A stretch of DNA of 64,000 bases from Stenopsyche tienmushanensis. Its lineage: Eukaryota > Arthropoda > Insecta > Trichoptera > Stenopsychidae. The position numbers were made by a program, and so were the translations under genes. Where the stretch lies: positions 248,001 to 312,000 of the forward strand of contig WACJ01000119.1 of assembly GCA_008973525.1 (NCBI GenBank), written 5' to 3'. The notes below the pieces were generated by a model. It saw only the letters and a program-made list of their open reading frames with translations. It had not been told where the DNA came from and made no database searches. Below, piece after piece: positions 11,501-20,965 of the stretch. How positions within the stretch are numbered: position 1 is the stretch's first letter; each line of letters begins with the position of its first letter.

Positions 11501-11789
11501 TTTTATTTTTTCCCCTTATAAAACAATGACAAAGGGCGGACATTATTTACATGAGCGACGTTCATGGCTTACATTTGCTTGCACAAAGTTTGAATGCCGT
11601 TGCCTTGATTCATCTAAATGGAATTCAATGGATTTTGTCGATAAACGCAATCTGATTTGAACTAAATCTAAAGAAGCACAAGACAAGGGTATGGTGCAAT
11701 TGTATACAATGAATTAGCAAACGTTTACAGCATGGTTCATGCTCTTTGTTATGTTATGCTTTCAGTCATAGCACAAGAGGTTAATGTTA

Positions 11790-11860
11790 AATTCATCAAC
11801 GTCATCATCATAGTGCAGCTAAATGCAGTCTACTGCAGGACTAGGGTGACTTCAATGTCC
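11790..11860. repeat. RTE-type LINE tail or derived SINE fragment
   Basis: A CATCATCAT run leads into AGTGCAGCTAAATGCAGTCT and CTGCAGGACTAGG. This layout resembles the 3' tails of RTE-derived repeats in arthropods and parallels the tail at 4815-4838. Only about 70 bp survive. Confidence 0.4.
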
Positions 11861-11929
11861 ATTCATAGAAAAAAACTACATTAATCACGTCTATATTATA
11901 TTATAAATGTACATTATTATGCTTATTTT

Positions 11930-12050
11930 TATCAGAGAGAGATTCCAGCTGCGAGACAATAGATAATACCGGCAGCAAGAATAGCTATTCCCGCGGTCAA
12001 GGCTACCGATCGACTCTGTCTTCTTATTTTCTTCGCGTCTGAATTGCTAA
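11930..12050 (-). repeat. Very degenerate LTR-like hairpin unit
   Basis: AGAGAGAGATTCCAGCTGCG at the left and CCCGCGGTCAAGGCTACCGA at the right match the flanks of the hairpin in the LTR-like family, with an unrelated 28-bp stretch between. The order matches the + strand order in the copies at 9770 and 26745. Confidence 0.4.
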
Positions 12051-13095
12051 TCTTGCAAATTACATCCGTGAAACTCTTATAAAAAATAATCTTATTTTTC
12101 TGTAAGTCCAGAATTAAATTAAATTAAAGTTGCGTGATATTGTTGAAATCTTAAATATATCAAATGGCGGTGTATTCACCATTTTGAATCCAATATTTGT
12201 TGTTTGACCGTTTACTCATATTCGATCAAAAACAAGCCGTCCACAATTCAGAGCGCTGTTTAGAGGTATTTCATCGCAATAAATCGTATTTGTTTATCGA
12301 TTGCCTTAAAAATAAAATAACCTTCAATAGCAAACTTATTGAGTGATGTGCTATATATTCTATATCGAATAGCTTGTAAATGAATGAGCCTCAAAATGTT
12401 TGTCTAGGATATTTCTGATGGTTTTTATAGTTTTATGATGGGTACCGCATTTTAGAAACCCTGCTCCTTAATTTTATTGTTCCACCCGACGTAAAATACA
12501 ATTATTTTCCGACTATTTCGCGAGGCTGGCAAATATTTACGTATGTCTGTCGGCGGTGGTATTCTCAGCGTTTGTATGTTTTTTAGCCATTTAATATTCT
12601 TTGAAAGCACTTAGCAAAATGCACAATGAAATGCTGAAAACTCCAGTTTTCCATATTTGTGAACCCAATTTTCCCGAGAGCCTCCACCTCAAAGCGAACA
12701 TTGTAAAGAGTCGGCAACCCCTCCGCCCATTCTTCTCGCAGGACACTGGGGTGGATACTTGTTGCAGCCCTCGAATGCGATTCGCAATCAAAAACGAAAA
12801 TTATCACCGAGCTCGCCTTTGAATATCGTTTGTATAATAGAAACCTCATCTGTAGATGGACTGTATTGTGGAATATTGAAATTCTTTAAATTTAAATTGT
12901 ATTTTTTTAAGCAGTGTAAAATAAGGCATTGACGAAAAAATTGGGATCACTTGTGATATGATAAAATCATTCAAAAATCAATACTCATTATTGTACCATA
13001 GACTTATGGGGATATTCTTATAAATAACTGACATAACAAAGAAAATTTGATAAAAATATCTTTATTATTCAAACATAGTCTGCTTTTAGTTAACA
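12051..13095. other. Intergenic DNA with a GC-richer single-copy block (about 12430-12860)
   Basis: Around 12583-12849 long frames are open on both strands (up to 88 codons), but none matches a known protein and the base composition is even. The remainder is AT-rich with no recognisable feature. Confidence 0.35.
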
Positions 13096-13250
13096 CACTT
13101 TTCTCTTCATGAACACAGATCATATTCTGTGGATATATTTGGGTATGGCATCTGATCGCAAGGCATTTGTTCGTCGTATCAGCGGTCCAAAAAGTGGACC
13201 GCTTGGGCACACAGATCTTGTTTGCCGTAAATAACCACTCGAAGTGAGAA
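13096..13250 (+). repeat. Dispersed repeat with CGGTCCAAAAAGTGGACCG hairpin
   Basis: The unit reads CATATTCTGTGGATATATTT, then GCATCTGATCGCAAGG, then a hairpin at 13183-13201 (stem CGGTCCA/TGGACCG). The same series recurs at 15985, 16664, 18055, 27780, 53830 and 56340. The + frame encodes ASDRKAFVRRISGPKSGP, also open in other copies. Function and parent element are unknown. Confidence 0.65.
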
Positions 13251-13329
13251 ATAGTAGGTTAAATTCAGTTTTTTTTAGCATGATCGCAAATAGTGGGACC
13301 AACAAACCCAAGGTGTAAGGTCCCCATGT

Positions 13330-13570
13330 TCCTTTATTTAGGTGTGAAGTGATGGACCCATGTTTCATTCATGGTTATGAATCGATGCAAAAATTCGATT
13401 TTTTTGCTATGAAACATCGCCAAACATTCGATTGAAATACCCTTTTAAGTTGTTTTTGTTATATTGTGAGCAAACGCGGCATCTTTCACGCACACTGCTT
13501 TTTTATGTTCAAACTTTCTATCAATATACGATGTACAGCTTGTACAACGATGTACTTCTCTTCTTTAGCT
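13330..13570 (-). pseudogene. Mariner transposase fragment (central region)
   Basis: On the minus strand, broken frames give PRLLTI, QKQ, AKKSNF and MKHGSITSHLN. These align with the mariner stretch that runs from the PRLLT motif through the HSNK segment to the first catalytic aspartate and the following aromatic/HH motif. Stops and the altered catalytic region show it is inactive. Similar fragments of the same lineage are at 16105, 28258 and 54128. Confidence 0.65.
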
Positions 13571-13574
13571 AACA

Positions 13575-13848
13575 TTTTATTAAGCACGAGATCTGGCTGC
13601 GGAAAGGACGTCCTCCCGCAGCCAAGGCCAACCGCTGATTTTTCTCGACTCGCGCCTCCTGTGCGTTACCACGCAACCGCGCACCGATGCACGCACAAGA
13701 AGCGATCGGTCGGTAATTGCAGGTGCAATATTCCCGAAGCGCCACATAAGATGGTGCTGTTAAAATAACACATTGCACTTGAAAAGAGATGGAAGATGTA
13801 GCAGTTAACAGTGCTACTAAGTGGGGATGGTAAATCGTCCACGCTACA
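13575..13848 (-). mobile_element. LTR-like unit with TGTAGCG start, hairpin and AATAAA
   Basis: The minus strand starts TGTAGCGTGGACGATTTACC at 13848. The hairpin occupies 13595-13623 (10-bp arms with one A-C mismatch) and AATAAA follows near 13580. It ends against a mariner fragment and starts 15 bp from a Helitron-like element, so it sits in a cluster of nested or adjacent insertions. Confidence 0.6.
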
Positions 13849-13863
13849 TCAGCTACTATAGAA

Positions 13864-14183
13864 CAAGCTGGTATCCGGCGCTTTATTATAAATATGAACA
13901 AATATTGATTTTTATATATGAGATCTACTGCGACTTAATTGTACTATACCTATATTATTTTTAAAAAAGTGCAAACAATAAGTTGGAAAAGTTTTATCGC
14001 AATCGAATGAACGGTATGGTAGCGCATTAAATACGAACAAACAAACATTGATTTTTATATATTAGGCTATACCTATGTTACTCGCGAAATATTTAACAAT
14101 AAGTGAAAGAAATTTTATCGCAATCTGATGAACGGTATGGCAGCGCATTTCGAACGAACAAAACCCAATTTTTATATATTAGA
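13864..14183 (-). mobile_element. Helitron-like element, 320 bp, two internal monomers
   Basis: On the minus strand it begins TCTAATATATAAAAATTGGG and ends CCGGATACCAGCTTG followed by T, a degraded CTAG-type Helitron terminus. The body consists of two related units of roughly 130 bp, each with AATGCGCT(A/G)CCATACCGTT and a CTTATTG segment. Nearly colinear copies are at 57783-58108 and 62457-62781. No coding capacity. Confidence 0.65.
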
Positions 14184-14234
14184 GAAGATTTGCTATATAA
14201 ATGCAATTCGATTTAACCGCTTAACTTACAATAT

Positions 14235-14503
14235 CGTACAGCGTACGTGCTACCAATATCAGATTAAATGTTAATTGATAATATATCATGATATCAACGA
14301 AAATATCATCGTTCAAATATCCGCTACGGCTTTGCTCGGTGATACGCATTCGGGAGGTCCAATTTTCGATGACTCTCGCATAGATCTGGCTGAATTTGCT
14401 GGATGACGTTCGTTATGTTAGCTTTAAGGGTCCTAATAAATAAGACTCTAATTAATTTACAAGATGGCCGCTATAACATAACCAATTTTGAGCGTCTTTA
14501 TTA
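14235..14503 (+). mobile_element. TTCAATA-family MITE, right portion
   Basis: Contains the family block GATACGCATTCGGGAGGTCC and CTGGATGACGTTCGTTATG, and ends in the right terminus TTTGAGCGTCTTTATTAA. The left terminus is missing. Confidence 0.65.
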
Positions 14504-14859
14504 AGATACCCCATATTAGAATGTGTGTGATTGAGTTTTATTTTTTAGATTTTTAATTGTAATTTATTTATTATTTTTTTTCTTTACTTGTTAAGTGATT
14601 TTAAAATGTCAACGTCAACAGCATGTTGGCACATAATTAAATTTGTTGCTACACTACGTCAAAGCAATGTCTGTTCCACACTCTATCGCGATATACACTC
14701 ACCGCTTATGTTAAATTAGTTGGTTTTATTATTTTTTTAAATATTATTTTTTGCAGGCATGTTCCAGAAAGAGTTTCCGGGAAGTAGACCCATAAATCAT
14801 TCGAAAGGAGGCGAGCATTAATGCTTGAAACATTCATCGCAACTTCTCCGTTTTGGAGC
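14504..14859. other. AT-rich intergenic DNA, nothing recognised
   Basis: No motifs or repeats seen. Confidence 0.4.
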
Positions 14860-15300
14860 TTCGATTGATTACGATTTATGGGGTCAATTTGCCCTAAAAT
14901 CAAGATGGCGGACGCGCGCTCAGCGAAGATGGCGGCACGAGCGCAATATTCCAAAGGGCCCCCGATGAGAAACCAATATGTCCGCCGGCAACCATCACTT
15001 ATAGAGGCGGCCGTACTTCTTCAAAATGTCAAAAATAAACCGCAAACAATTTATTCGGCCGCTAATAAAACGAGCTTGCGCCGGGATGGCGTCCTGCACG
15101 ACGAAAATAAAGGGCGACGCCAATTTTGCTTCGGCGTAACGTTGTTTGAAATACAACATTATTTCTTTCGGTGGCGTAGGAAATGTAATTTCCGCGGAGC
15201 GCGGGGTGGGTTTTCCCCGCCAAACGAAGGGAAAATATTTGAGGTGACGGCAAATTTTCCCTAAGCAGGTTAAATATTTGGAGTCGGTTTTGACAAAAGA
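14860..15300. other. Single-copy CpG-rich block, possible regulatory DNA
   Basis: GC-rich compared with the flanks, and not repeated. A 128-codon frame is open on the + strand, but it is low in recognisable motifs and parts of the minus strand are open as well, as expected in CpG-rich DNA. A coding exon cannot be excluded. There is a short palindrome GTGGGTTTTCCCCGCC near 15204. Confidence 0.3.
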
Positions 15301-15779
15301 GCCGGGTCTTTATTTAAGAAGCCATTTGTGTAATTCTACTCGGAAGAAAATTTAAATTTAATCCCTACATTTATACAATTATGACGTTGATAAACCTACG
15401 GCAGCCGAAGTGACGGCAAGAAATTGTTTTTGTCAAAATCTCAATCCACCATCCACTTGAATGAATGAACAAAATATCGCAAGCCCCCAACAATTACATT
15501 ACAAAGCACAACCGTCTCATGTAAATTTTACTTTTCTTATTTGGCAATAACCGCAACGCAACATAGAAACAGAATTTGTTAAAATATAATCATCCCAGAT
15601 GGTTAAGAACCAAAGTTTTTAAACTAGTTGGGTGTAAACTCTAACCAATCAAGTGTTGATATATCATGTTAAATCCTATACTCTTACCAGATTAAGCGCA
15701 CCGACAATTTGGGCAATGGAATCATCTTGATCCAGGTTTAGCCTGATTTTTTAAATCCAAAAACGCCAATACTATAAAT
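15301..15779. other. AT-rich intergenic DNA, nothing recognised
   Basis: No motifs or repeats seen. Confidence 0.4.
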
Positions 15780-15965
15780 TGGAGGGCGGCCTAGGTCTTT
15801 CAGCGGCCAAGACAATTGGTCGGATCACCAAGACTTAACTGGAAATTCTTTGTTTTAAGAACTCCACGCAGAAGAACCACATAGCGTAAGTCAAACTTGT
15901 ATATTCATAAATGCAGTTAACGAGCAGAACACGAAATTTTTTAGACGCTACGTCACTTCGGCGAT
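15780..15965 (+). repeat. GCGGCCAAGAC...TGGTCGG dispersed repeat
   Basis: Contains GCGGCCAAGACAATTGGTCG, then CAAGACTTAACTGGAAATTC and CTCCACGCAGAAGAACCAC, in the same order as the reverse complement of 20640-20740. The tail that carries CAATAAATGAAC in the other copies has decayed to TTCATAAATGCAG here. Parent element unknown. Confidence 0.55.
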
Positions 15966-15984
15966 CGTAAAAAGGTTTTTATGC

Positions 15985-16045
15985 TCAATCGGTCCACTTT
16001 TCAGACCGCTGATATGACGAATGAGTGTTTCGCATTCGTATTCAC
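15985..16045 (-). repeat. Fragment of the CGGTCCG-hairpin dispersed repeat
   Basis: The + strand reads CAATCGGTCCACTTTTCAGA, CCGCTGATATGACGAATGAG, the reverse complement of the unit at 13096-13250. Only about 60 bp are conserved. Confidence 0.5.
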
Positions 16046-16104
16046 TTAATTTAAATATTTAAAGCAGTCTGAGTGTAAATTCTGGAATAAATAAAGAAAA
16101 CGAA

Positions 16105-16400
16105 AATCACCCAGGCGAGGTGTGGTGAAGAAAATCTACATAATTATATATTGGATGATCGTCGATCAAAAGTGCGCGAGCTAGCAGATATGGCGGGCGT
16201 TTAAAAAAGTGCTGTACATGAAAATTCGGACATGATAAAGCTGTGCGCAAGATGGGTGCCGCGTTTGCTCACAATGAAACAAAAACAACGCCGTGAAGAT
16301 GTTTTAATCGAGCGTTTGGCAAAGTTTCACAGCAATAAAGCAAAAGAAATATGGGGATCCTTCACCGCTCCAAGTTGCTTATTGGTCCCGCTAATCAGCA
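16105..16400 (+). pseudogene. Mariner transposase fragment with KLCARWVPRLLT
   Basis: Broken + frames read LDDRRSKVRELADMAGV, a stop, then KSAVH and DMIKLCARWVPRLLTMKQKQ followed by EDVLIERLAKFHSNKAK. This order (helix-turn-helix DRR..VRELA, then SAVHRIL, then WVPRLLT, then the HSNK segment before the first catalytic Asp) is diagnostic of mariner transposases. The frame then departs from the family, so the catalytic core is lost. A roughly 70-codon piece stays open. Confidence 0.85.
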
Positions 16401-16735
16401 TTATGCCTGTCTACTCAACAAAAGTTCACATCAAGGTGTAAAATCGAATCTAATAACCATGTCCGTTAGGACACGCTCATTCTCAACTTGGAGTGGCCTG
16501 TAAGTAAGTTTTATGGATAGGGGGAAGTCTATTCTCGCTTACGACTTCATTTGGCGTAAGCCATCTATGTAAATTAGCTTCTGGAGGGACTTCTGCGATG
16601 GTACAGATCATATGGGATACGCATTTAACAACGAAAATGTCGCAAAACGGTTTGTATGCTCAATCGGTCCGCTTTTCGGACTGCCGAGTGAGCGGCTAGC
16701 GATCGGATACCATACCTGAACATAACGATAACATA
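16400..16735 (-). repeat. CGGTCCG-hairpin dispersed repeat, interrupted copy
   Basis: CTCATTCTCAACTTGGAGTG near 16478 matches the start of this family at 27690, and CAATCGGTCCGCTTTTCGGA near 16659 matches its hairpin, with about 150 bp of unrelated sequence between. It directly follows the mariner fragment, as does the unit beside 13330-13570. Confidence 0.5.
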
Positions 16736-16894
16736 ACATAACATATCGGGCAGATGAGTGATTAGATTTGCAAAAAATATTAAAATATTATTAAAAAATG
16801 ATAATAATTTCCCTGGTCACTCATAACTCTTTCTTCTACTCTCGGGTGAGCATTTATTTAAATAAAATAATTTTTATAAGCTCTTTCGATCTAA

Positions 16895-17150
16895 ATAAGT
16901 TTGTAAGTCCATCATGATATACGGTATAGAAGGCTTTTTCGTTGTCTAAAAACACAACTTACGTGCTCATTTTTAAAATTTTGTTGATAATTATGAATTA
17001 TGTAGATGATGAATGGTTAATAGCTGCTATTATGAATTCGAATTATTTGCAATTAAATTAGTTACATTTAAGTTTGTCGATTATTCACGCGTTTATCAAA
17101 TTGTCGTTTTATCCATATAATAGGGGCATTTATTGTAACGATAAGTATGG
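16895..17150 (+). repeat. Copy 1 of a roughly 250-bp direct repeat
   Basis: Matches 58845-59100 along most of its length, including GAAGGCTTTTTCGTTGTCTA, AATTATTTGCAATTAAATTA and CGTTTTATCCATA. No coding potential and no terminal repeats, so the element class is unknown. Confidence 0.65.
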
Positions 17151-17164
17151 GTCACTTAGGTCTT

Positions 17165-17183
17165 TCTTCTGACACCACATTGT
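17165..17183 (-). other. Possible retrotransposon primer-binding site remnant
   Basis: The reverse complement reads TGGTGTCAGAAGAAAGACC, preceded by AACAATG. TGGTGTCAGAAG recurs at 19557, 27304, 36290 and 60901. A TGG start just inside a CA-ended sequence is the layout of a tRNA primer-binding site; the sequence looks complementary to a leucine-type tRNA 3' end. Confidence 0.35.
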
Positions 17184-17999
17184 TGGACGTTGGTAGCGAA
17201 TCAAAGTCCAACACCTTGTTGTCTCCAAATCTTTTTTTCATCGCCACCATAATTACTCAGTATCCACAAATAATTACAGCTAGCGCCTTTCGCCGTACAA
17301 GAAGATAGATAAACAGGCAAGAAACACAAAGGGAACGAATGTAAACAATGAAACATAGATAGTGAACGCCTCCCTGCCTCTCCAAAGACAACAAAGCATT
17401 GACTTGCCGCCAACTATTTCCTCAGGAATATTATATACGTTACCTAGCCAATACACTTTATTTAACATCCGCCTACTTTCCGTACAAATAATAATATTTG
17501 ATTAATGCCGGGAACGAGTTCAAGGCTGAAAGTGATGAAACCTACATACAAAACTTAGATAAGTGCGAAATCAACTTTGGGGTCGCCGTCACAATGCCTT
17601 GACGTCAGATATGGCGACCCACCATCTCGCAAGTGCCACAATAAGGGGTTGAAATCAGGGCCAATGTACGCGTGTGGAAACTCAAGTTTTTATCTCCAGC
17701 AGACGAGCGAAGTGGTCACATTCTCTCTGGTTACCATAATAAAGGCACAACTTGCTAACGAGCTTACCTTTTTATCCAGCTGAAAAAAGCTAACTGAAAA
17801 CATGCTCGAATTTGTTAATTTCATAAAGTCTTGATGACCTTATAACAAGGTTACACATGTGCTTTTCGATGGATTTCTTGAACAAAGACAGATGTAATCA
17901 GTATTAAATATATACAATTAAATATATACGAGGGTAATCCCCGCAGTACCCGATTTAACAAAGAAAAGTGTATTCTAAGAAATAGTACTTTATTTTTAG
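17184..17999. other. Unassigned intergenic DNA
   Basis: Moderately GC-rich segments around 17270-17480 and 17570-17780 hold short frames without recognisable motifs. No repeat-family match was found. Confidence 0.35.
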
Positions 18000-18330
18000 T
18001 CAAATGCTTGCTTATTTGATTTCATCATTCAAACGTTGCAATAAGTTTGACTCAAGTCATATTCTGTGGATATATTTAGGTTTGGCATCCGATCGCAAGA
18101 CGCTCATTCGTCGTGTCAGCGATCCGAAATACGGACCAGTTGGTTACAAAGACCTTGTGTCCACATTTAGGGTTTTTTTGCATCTACATGATGCGGCAGG
18201 AAAACATCCTTATTTGAAACGCGTGCCCTGGAGCGACGATCCTTCTATAATAGAAATGGCTACCAAAAAAGAAGAAAGATATTATCCACATCCAAACAAT
18301 AATATTTTCATGTCCTGATTTGGATACATG
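18000..18330 (+). repeat. CGGTCCG-type dispersed repeat, longest open copy
   Basis: A 104-codon + frame covers the family unit: HILWIYLGLASDRKTLIRR, then SDPKYGPVGYKDL, then DAAGKHPYLKRVPWSDD. The first two segments match the frames at 13120, 53830 and 56340. The DAAGK segment is echoed in the DNA at 60200-60230 (GATGCGGCAGGGAAAC) and the LKR segment near 23470. It may be a relic of an unrecognised element protein. The hairpin is partly lost here. Confidence 0.5.
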
Positions 18331-19075
18331 CCCGCATATTTACGCTATGCAATTTGATAACACAGCCAATATTTATAGTAATATTGCACTAACATCATCC
18401 ATTACGAGTGCATTCCACTTGTGAGATAAAATTGTTTATTCGGTTAATCAACAACTGTTTGCGTATTGTTTTTCATTAAATAATTCTCGGAACATTTGAT
18501 TATTTTCTAACATTAATAAATCGTCGGTTTTATCTCGTTATGAAAACGCGAACGAAAGCCAGAATCGGAGAAGCTCAAAAGCAAATGACCAAATTTTGAA
18601 ATATTGCATTTGGTATGAATTTTACGTAGATTAAAGCAGTTTCTTCTTTTTGTGTGTGTATTTTTTTGTAGATAAAACTTTATACTGTAGAATGAATTTA
18701 AAAAAATGGGATTCTTTCTCTCTTTAATAAGCTGAAATCGCTTCTCTTTAGAAGCTCGTTTAATCGGAGTTAGTACTTTTGCCGAGAGCTTAATTTTTCC
18801 AAGCTCACTTTATGAAGAAATAAAGATCAAATTGTATATACATAAGAGCTTTTTATGCATTTTTATGGTTCAAAGCTTCACAAGTATTGCATTAAATTAA
18901 GCCCTTTTTGTTTTACTAATTAAAAGTGCAAACTCCTCACTGTGCTCTTATTGTAAGTAAATTTGAAGAATTTTATTCCTTAAAGACCATGCTAAAAGTA
19001 TTTGAAGTGACATGAATAAATATTTATTAATATTAGTTGATTTATGATTTAAAGGTCTTCTAATACTTTAAATAT
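18331..19075. other. AT-rich intergenic DNA, nothing recognised
   Basis: No motifs or repeats seen. Confidence 0.4.
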
Positions 19076-19400
19076 CAGGGGTATCAAAAAGTATTCGCGT
19101 ATTTAGTAAAAAAATGTTCTAAAAAATTTAAAAAAAATGTAAAAAAAAATTTATTAATAGCGAAAATTTTATATACAACATTATAAAATATAATTACCTT
19201 CATTATTGAACACATCTTCCCATCGTTTTGGCAGTCCTTCGATCCCTTTTTTGTAAAAACGTTCTGGCTTAGTATCAAAAAACGTTTTTAAATGCATTCC
19301 CATTTCAGCTGCATTTTTGAATTGTTTTCCTCTCAGGCTGTATTCTATGGACCTGAAAAAATGGAAAAAAAGTGGCGAGCGGTCCACCATCCTATCCTAT
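19076..19400 (-). pseudogene. Mariner transposase C-terminal fragment
   Basis: The minus frame encodes FFHFFRSIEYSLRGKQF, then HLKTFFDTKPERFYKKGIEG, then LPKRWEDVFNNEGNYI. This is the characteristic C-terminus of mariner transposases downstream of the last catalytic Asp. The DNA beyond its end (near 19076) reads CAGGGGTATCAAAAAGTATT, probably the 3' terminal repeat. The N-terminal and catalytic parts are absent. A related fragment is at 45405-45806. Confidence 0.85.
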
Positions 19401-19556
19401 AGCACTTATCCTATTCGTTATGCCGTTGGGTTTTAAATGGTTTCAATGGGATCGCAATCTCAAGTCATGTCTGAGCTCAAACACATAATTTAAAAATATG
19501 CGAATTATTGTCATATTTTTTCAGAAGTCACTTTCATAGGTCGCAGTATCAGAAGT

Positions 19557-19573
19557 TCCCACTTCTGACACCA
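19557..19573 (-). other. Primer-binding-site-like sequence of an LTR retrotransposon
   Basis: The reverse complement reads TGGTGTCAGAAGTGGGA, preceded by GTCACAT. This is the junction expected between a CA-ended 5' LTR and a TGG primer-binding site. The sequence matches my recollection of a leucine tRNA 3' end, which I could not check. No gag or pol was found downstream (19400-19556). Confidence 0.45.
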
Positions 19574-19740
19574 ATGTGACGTGGTCACCATTGGATTGAA
19601 AATGGTAATTTATTTAGGCTAATTATTTTGTTACTCATGGGTACAATTTATCTTTTCCTAGTTCATTTAAAAATGGATCAAGCCACTAACCATATCCAAA
19701 TAATAATATTTGCATTTTCTGATGTGTACATTTAATAAAA

Positions 19741-19930
19741 AGTCCCATTAATTCATCGATGAGTAATCCCGCATATGCTGCGAACAGACTCGAGTAATTC
19801 GGAAAGAGTATGCACGCACATTGAGTGCGGACATTAGTGAATATGAGACAGAGACGGAGAGAGAGTCTTGCGTCTCATCATACACTCGTACATCAATTTC
19901 TATAAAGGAATACAATATTTAAATGATTTT
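19741..19930 (+). mobile_element. TTAA-flanked (piggyBac-like) family fragment
   Basis: CCCATTAATTCATCGATGAG, then TAATCCCGCATATGC, and later GTCTTGCGTCTCATCATACA match the copies at 7796 and 37995. GAGACAGAGACGGAGAGAG is shared in reverse with 53200-53230. The flanking TTAA is not preserved. Confidence 0.5.
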
Positions 19931-19985
19931 TATTCAAAAAGTAAAAAATAGAGAGTTATCACATCAATAATGAAAAAACTAGGTA

Positions 19986-20543
19986 AAGCGAAAAGAAATG
20001 TCATTTTTTTTTGGTTGCGTATTTGCCGTCAGTTTGCCTCGGGTTGATGTCGAGTGAATACGTCAAGATTGGTGTCATTTTGAAGCTCAGTTGTTTGTCT
20101 TACTTTTTCAAATATTTTTATATTTTTTTAGCCATAGTCAAAATGTTCAAGCCAGAAATTGATGAGACACATTTGCAATTTTTTAAATTGTTTTTATTCG
20201 ACACAGGATTAGAAGCAGAAGAAGCTCGCCCGAGCATCTGTAATACATATGGTGACATATTAAATAGTCTAAAATGGCATAGATGATTCAAAAAAATCAA
20301 AAGTGGCGACAGAGATTTGAAAAATAAGCCAAAATCATAACGACCTCCAATAATCGATGACGATGAATAAAATGAAAACCGGCCAAATTTTACGAAAGAG
20401 GCATTAAAAAGTTACCTAATTTGTAGAGGGTGATTATAAATAATAATGGAAATTATTTAATAGAGTAAAATTGTACAGCTTTTATTAATATTTTTAAAAT
20501 ATTTTTTTCTCTCTAAATAAAAAAATGACATTTCTTTTCGCTT
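19986..20543 (+). mobile_element. 558-bp internally deleted mariner with perfect 25-bp TIRs
   Basis: The left TIR at 19986-20010 starts AAGCGAAAAGAAATGTCATT and is exactly complementary to 20519-20543; both ends are flanked by TA (19984-19985, 20544-20545). From about 20145 the + strand encodes a mariner transposase N-terminus in broken frames: MFKPEIDETHLQ, the FDTGLEAEEARPSICNTYGD helix region, then FKKIKSGDRDLKNKPKS and RPPIIDDDE. The catalytic domain is deleted. Perfect TIRs argue for relatively recent mobility by a related transposase. Confidence 0.9.
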
Positions 20544-20577
20544 TAAAAAATAATAAACATTAAAATTACAATGGAAT

Positions 20578-20800
20578 GAATATTGTGGGCTATCGACAGT
20601 GTTAGGGTTCATTTATTGATATACAAGCTTGACTCGGCTTCGTGGTTCTTTTGCGTGGAGTTCTTAGAACGATGAATTTCCAGTTAAGTCTTGGAGGTCC
20701 GACCAAAAGTCTTGGCCGCGGAAAGACCTAGGCCGTGCTGTAAACGTTTAAACATTCTCAAATATTGCGAAAAGCGATCTATAGCTCTTCAATGCTGTGC
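20578..20800 (-). repeat. GCGGCCAAGAC repeat with CAATAAATGAAC tail
   Basis: On the minus strand: GCGGCCAAGACTTTTGGTCG, then CTCCACGCAAAAGAACCACG, then CTTGTATATCAATAAATGAA and a GTCGATAGCCCACAATATTC end. AATAAA followed by a short conserved tail suggests a transcript 3' end. The bases beyond the start (GTGCTGTAAACGTTTAAACA) match the TTAA-flanked family at 7910, so the two modules may belong together. Confidence 0.5.
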
Positions 20801-20869
20801 TTTTATTTTTAATATAATATTATTCATTCAAACAATTATTTCAAACATTAATAACGAATAATATTAACG

Positions 20870-20965
20870 AATATTGTATGCTATCAACGGTGTTAAGGTT
20901 CATTTATTGATATACAGGCTTTATTTACACCGCGCGGTCTTGAGAGTAAAAGTAAATTTACATAA
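20870..20965 (-). repeat. Second CAATAAATGAAC tail fragment
   Basis: Reverse complement: CTTGAGACCGCGCGG-like start, GCCTGTATATCAATAAATGA, then CACCGTTGATAGCATACAAT. Same orientation as the neighbouring fragment, about 290 bp away. Confidence 0.5.

Noticed and set aside
12583..12849. Frames open on both strands (66-88 codons)
   Set aside because: Simultaneous openness on both strands and absence of motifs suggest base composition, not coding.
14878..15264. 128-codon + frame as a host exon
   Set aside because: CpG-rich DNA lacks TAA/TAG stops by chance. No domain, splice signals or transcript support were seen. Kept only as a possible regulatory block.
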